From NCBI RefSeq assembly GCF_001039355.2, contig NW_019775575.1, positions 124,001 to 188,000 on the forward strand: a stretch of 64,000 nt of DNA. The letters run 5' to 3'. Shown piece by piece: positions 61,444 to 64,000 of the stretch. Under the pieces are notes generated by a model. That model was not told the origin of the DNA, searched no databases, and worked only from the letters and a program-made list of their open reading frames with translations. Source of the stretch: Lingula anatina. Lineage: Eukaryota > Brachiopoda > Lingulata > Lingulida > Lingulidae. The position numbers were made by a program, and so were the translations under genes. How positions within the stretch are numbered: position 1 is the first letter of the stretch; each line of letters starts with the position of its first letter.

Positions 61444-61630
61444 GGGTGCATTCCCATAGATTTTAGATCGATCTATCCCCGTGGGGAGTCTCACTAGATT
61501 ACTGTCAGATAATCCGGCTTAAATGTCCGTCCCGCCTACTACAAGCTGTAAGGGGGTAATTAACTTCCGTTCGCGGTCGGCTGACTGCAATTTAGCGTGA
61601 ACCCCCATGGGGGTTAGGTCTATCTATATT
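61444..61630. mobile_element. TTAA-family MITE, third copy (truncated)
   Basis: It starts GGTGCATTCCCATAGATTTT and carries GATCGATCTATC, CTTAAATGTCCGTC, GGGTAATTAAC and CTGCAATTTAGC, all matched in the copy at 44848. The right inverted end stops at about ATAGATAGACC without the outermost bases, so this copy is truncated or diverged. Confidence 0.55.
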
Positions 61631-64000
61631 CACTTCATTTTCACTTTTTTTAAATAAATATGTAGGTAAACATCGTTCTGTTTTGCTGTTTGCTTCCAAA
61701 TTTGATTGCTGCGTGATTAAAAGTAGTAAGTGTAAGCAGTTACTGCACATACATGTACATGTATATAGAACTAATTTTATTATTATTAATATTAATTTTA
61801 TGATTATTTTTGCAATTTAGGATAATAAATCACTTTCTGCTCAAGAGCTCATACCTACTTATTATGTTATTATTTTTTTTTAAATCTGTTTTGAAAATTG
61901 CATTGCAGAAGGGTACGTAGATCTTGCAACCAAATAGCACTGACCAAAACATTTATAATCCATATGACATGCAGGCCACTTAATGAATATTTCATGAATC
62001 ATGATAGTATTTTCTTGGAAATTAATAAGTAAGTTTATGGTTTCATTGCATAGACATACATAAAGAATCTTCGATGGCAAAGGTTTTACAAGTGGTTTTC
62101 ATATAAATAAAGAAGCAGGAGGCACTTCTGGCCCCCCAAAAATTGGCAGTTTCCATGAGTTGTGGGAGCAAGTGTGTCGTACGTCAATTATGCAGTATTA
62201 TTAGTAACAACAAATTGGATGTACAGGGGTGGAGGTTGTAACTGGGATTCTCACAGGTAGTTTACAGGCACAGTAATGCCTGTCGGCTCTGATAGACATC
62301 GGATAGAGGTAGTCAACAGCAGGAGAATTGGCTAGCCTCTAGGTAAGCGAAAAAGTTTTCTTTGTTTGGTTGTATCTTTTTGTATGCTTTGTTATATATA
62401 TAGTAGGGAGGTGAAATTAGAGCTCCTTCAAGATTTTGCTGCCAAAATAACCTCTTGCCATTTTTTTGGTCCCATACAGTGTTATCATGGGGAGGGAGGA
62501 AGAGCATGGAGGCTCAGACCGGTATAAACACCATGTTGAGTGGCAAACATTAACCTGTGCTCTTGGTAATAGATCTGCTGGCCTGTCCTTATGAGGGGAA
62601 ACAGCAGACCAGCATGTACAGCAATTTGAATGTGATTTTTTTTTTAATTTCTGAGAGATTGCCCTCATTTTCACTAAATGATATTTTACTGAGCTGTAGA
62701 TTCTTTTGCAAATAGTGGACATGCATTATTACATTCCCTTTTCATCAGGATATTTATTTCCCTCATATAGGTATTCTAAAATCATACAGATTCTTAGTTT
62801 ATAAAATCTTTTTTTCTAGCTTCCTCTGGATAGTCTTGTCACTTTGAAGTGCTTTATATTAGGTTTAAATCGCTTTCACATTTGTTCCCAAAGGGAGCAC
62901 ATTTTTCGAATCTGATACATCAAATTATATGAACATTTGTATTTGGCATGTTGTCATAAGGATTAAGAGAGATTTTTCTTTAAATTGGATTTCTGTTATT
63001 GATAACCTGGATGATATAATTAAGTCCATGATTATTTTGACATTTGGAAAGTTTCTTCATAATGCTAACCACTGATAACGCATATGGCATAAGTACCAAG
63101 AGATACATGTTGTAAACCTCTTTTACCTGAAGGTTAATCCCAACTTATTAATTGTGCTGTCCAGAAAATGTGGTTCATTAATTACCTATGTTAATATATT
63201 TTCCTGTGGTAGACAACTTTTCAGATCAGAGGCTGACTGACTGGTATTTCACCAGAAACTCTGTACATGTAGATGTGTGTGATGGGGGAGAGAGGGGGGC
63301 TGGGACTAAGCAGAGTTAATTGCCAATTAACATCTTCATTATGGATGGGAACACATGTAAACCTCTTCCTGGTTTATGCCTTGACATCAGTTCATGGACT
63401 CACAGATTTCTTTTCTCTCAGTGGTGTAGTTAAGCAGAAAAAACTGTTAGTGAAGACAGTGACACTTTGAAATTTCAACTTTTCTGAACTAGCTTCAAAG
63501 CTAATGCCTAATTGGCAACATGTTCCAGTTGGCAAAGAAGGTGTTTGACCTGTTTAAAATTGGCTAGACAGACATAACCAATGTAAACAGTTTACTTCCA
63601 TACAGGTAAAATGTTTGTTTCTAAAGAAAAATTAAGTATACAGTTTTGATTTCTAAGAGGAAAAATTTACATTTCAAGTGGCATGTGTTGAGCAGTTGCT
63701 AAGAATAAAGCAAATATGCCTCTTTCGTTTTGTTTGTGGCAAAAGAAAGAGTTTTTCCAGATTTTAACTAACATGTTTTTCATCCAATCGGGCACATGCA
63801 TTGACCTGGAAGTGAAATTTCAGTGGTTGTTTGCTCCATTTGTTTTCAAACATTGAACAAAAACAACAAAATTGCCTCAAAAACAGAGTACATTTGGAAA
63901 TTCAATCAGTATTTTCGAGAACAACCAACGCTGTAGGAAATATTTTTGATGATTCTAAGCAAGGCAGATTTTGTACTAAGAATCGGAATACTATTGACCC

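Larger units (their letters stand above)
51722..64000 (+). other. Non-coding tail of the window: F-BAR intron(s) or sequence beyond
   Basis: Apart from the weak exon candidate at 52547 I find no exon with paired splice sites and recognisable protein. Contents are simple repeats (52634, 54010), a 14-base C run at 59041, the TTAA-family MITE at 61444, and a minus-strand open frame at 59746-59997. The rest of the F-BAR gene must lie past 64000 or in exons too short to see. Confidence 0.5.

Overview
This window is nuclear DNA from an animal, most likely a marine invertebrate. The evidence is AT-rich sequence, short exons with canonical GT/AG junctions separated by introns of several hundred bases to about 8 kb, many microsatellites, several families of short inverted-repeat transposons (MITEs), two assembly gaps, and a vinculin that is clearly orthologous to the vertebrate protein but diverged from it. 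The species cannot be fixed from sequence alone. Two genes are readable, both on the + strand. Nearly all the long open frames elsewhere are chance ORFs or lie inside transposons. Gene 1 (690-11937, 3' UTR to about 14.04 kb) is the 3' half of a vinculin gene. The head domain lies upstream of the window. What is here is the proline-rich linker, split over about six phase-1 exons and much longer than the vertebrate linker, and then the five-helix tail in four exons ending in the conserved RWVRRSPWY. The last intron holds three small frame-preserving candidate exons. Gene 2 (about 25.26 kb to beyond the window end) encodes an F-BAR-type, helix-rich protein in at least nine exons whose phases fit together exactly, giving about 373 residues from the proposed start. 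The part between the F-BAR helices and the following coiled coil aligns best, from memory, with FES/FER non-receptor tyrosine kinases. The N-terminus does not match that family and no SH2 or kinase exon is in the window, so the assignment is provisional. Its 3' end is not reached. Both products would act where actin meets membrane, but nothing in the sequence shows that they work together. The remaining sequence is intron or intergenic. 1-689 is an upstream vinculin intron. 14.05-25.25 kb is intergenic or the unseen 5' part of gene 2, with an unexplained CpG-rich open block at 19.73-19.99 kb. The 28-36 kb intron carries a GCAAATTTGC-repeat element with inverted ends. The 37-48 kb introns carry a cluster of MITEs: a 0.55 kb TA-flanked element, a TTAA-flanked family with a nested second element, and two foldback elements with 3-bp target duplications. 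The final 12 kb shows no recognisable exon except one weak candidate at 52.55 kb, plus a third copy of the TTAA family at 61.4 kb and a minus-strand open frame with a good Kozak context at 59.75-60.0 kb.
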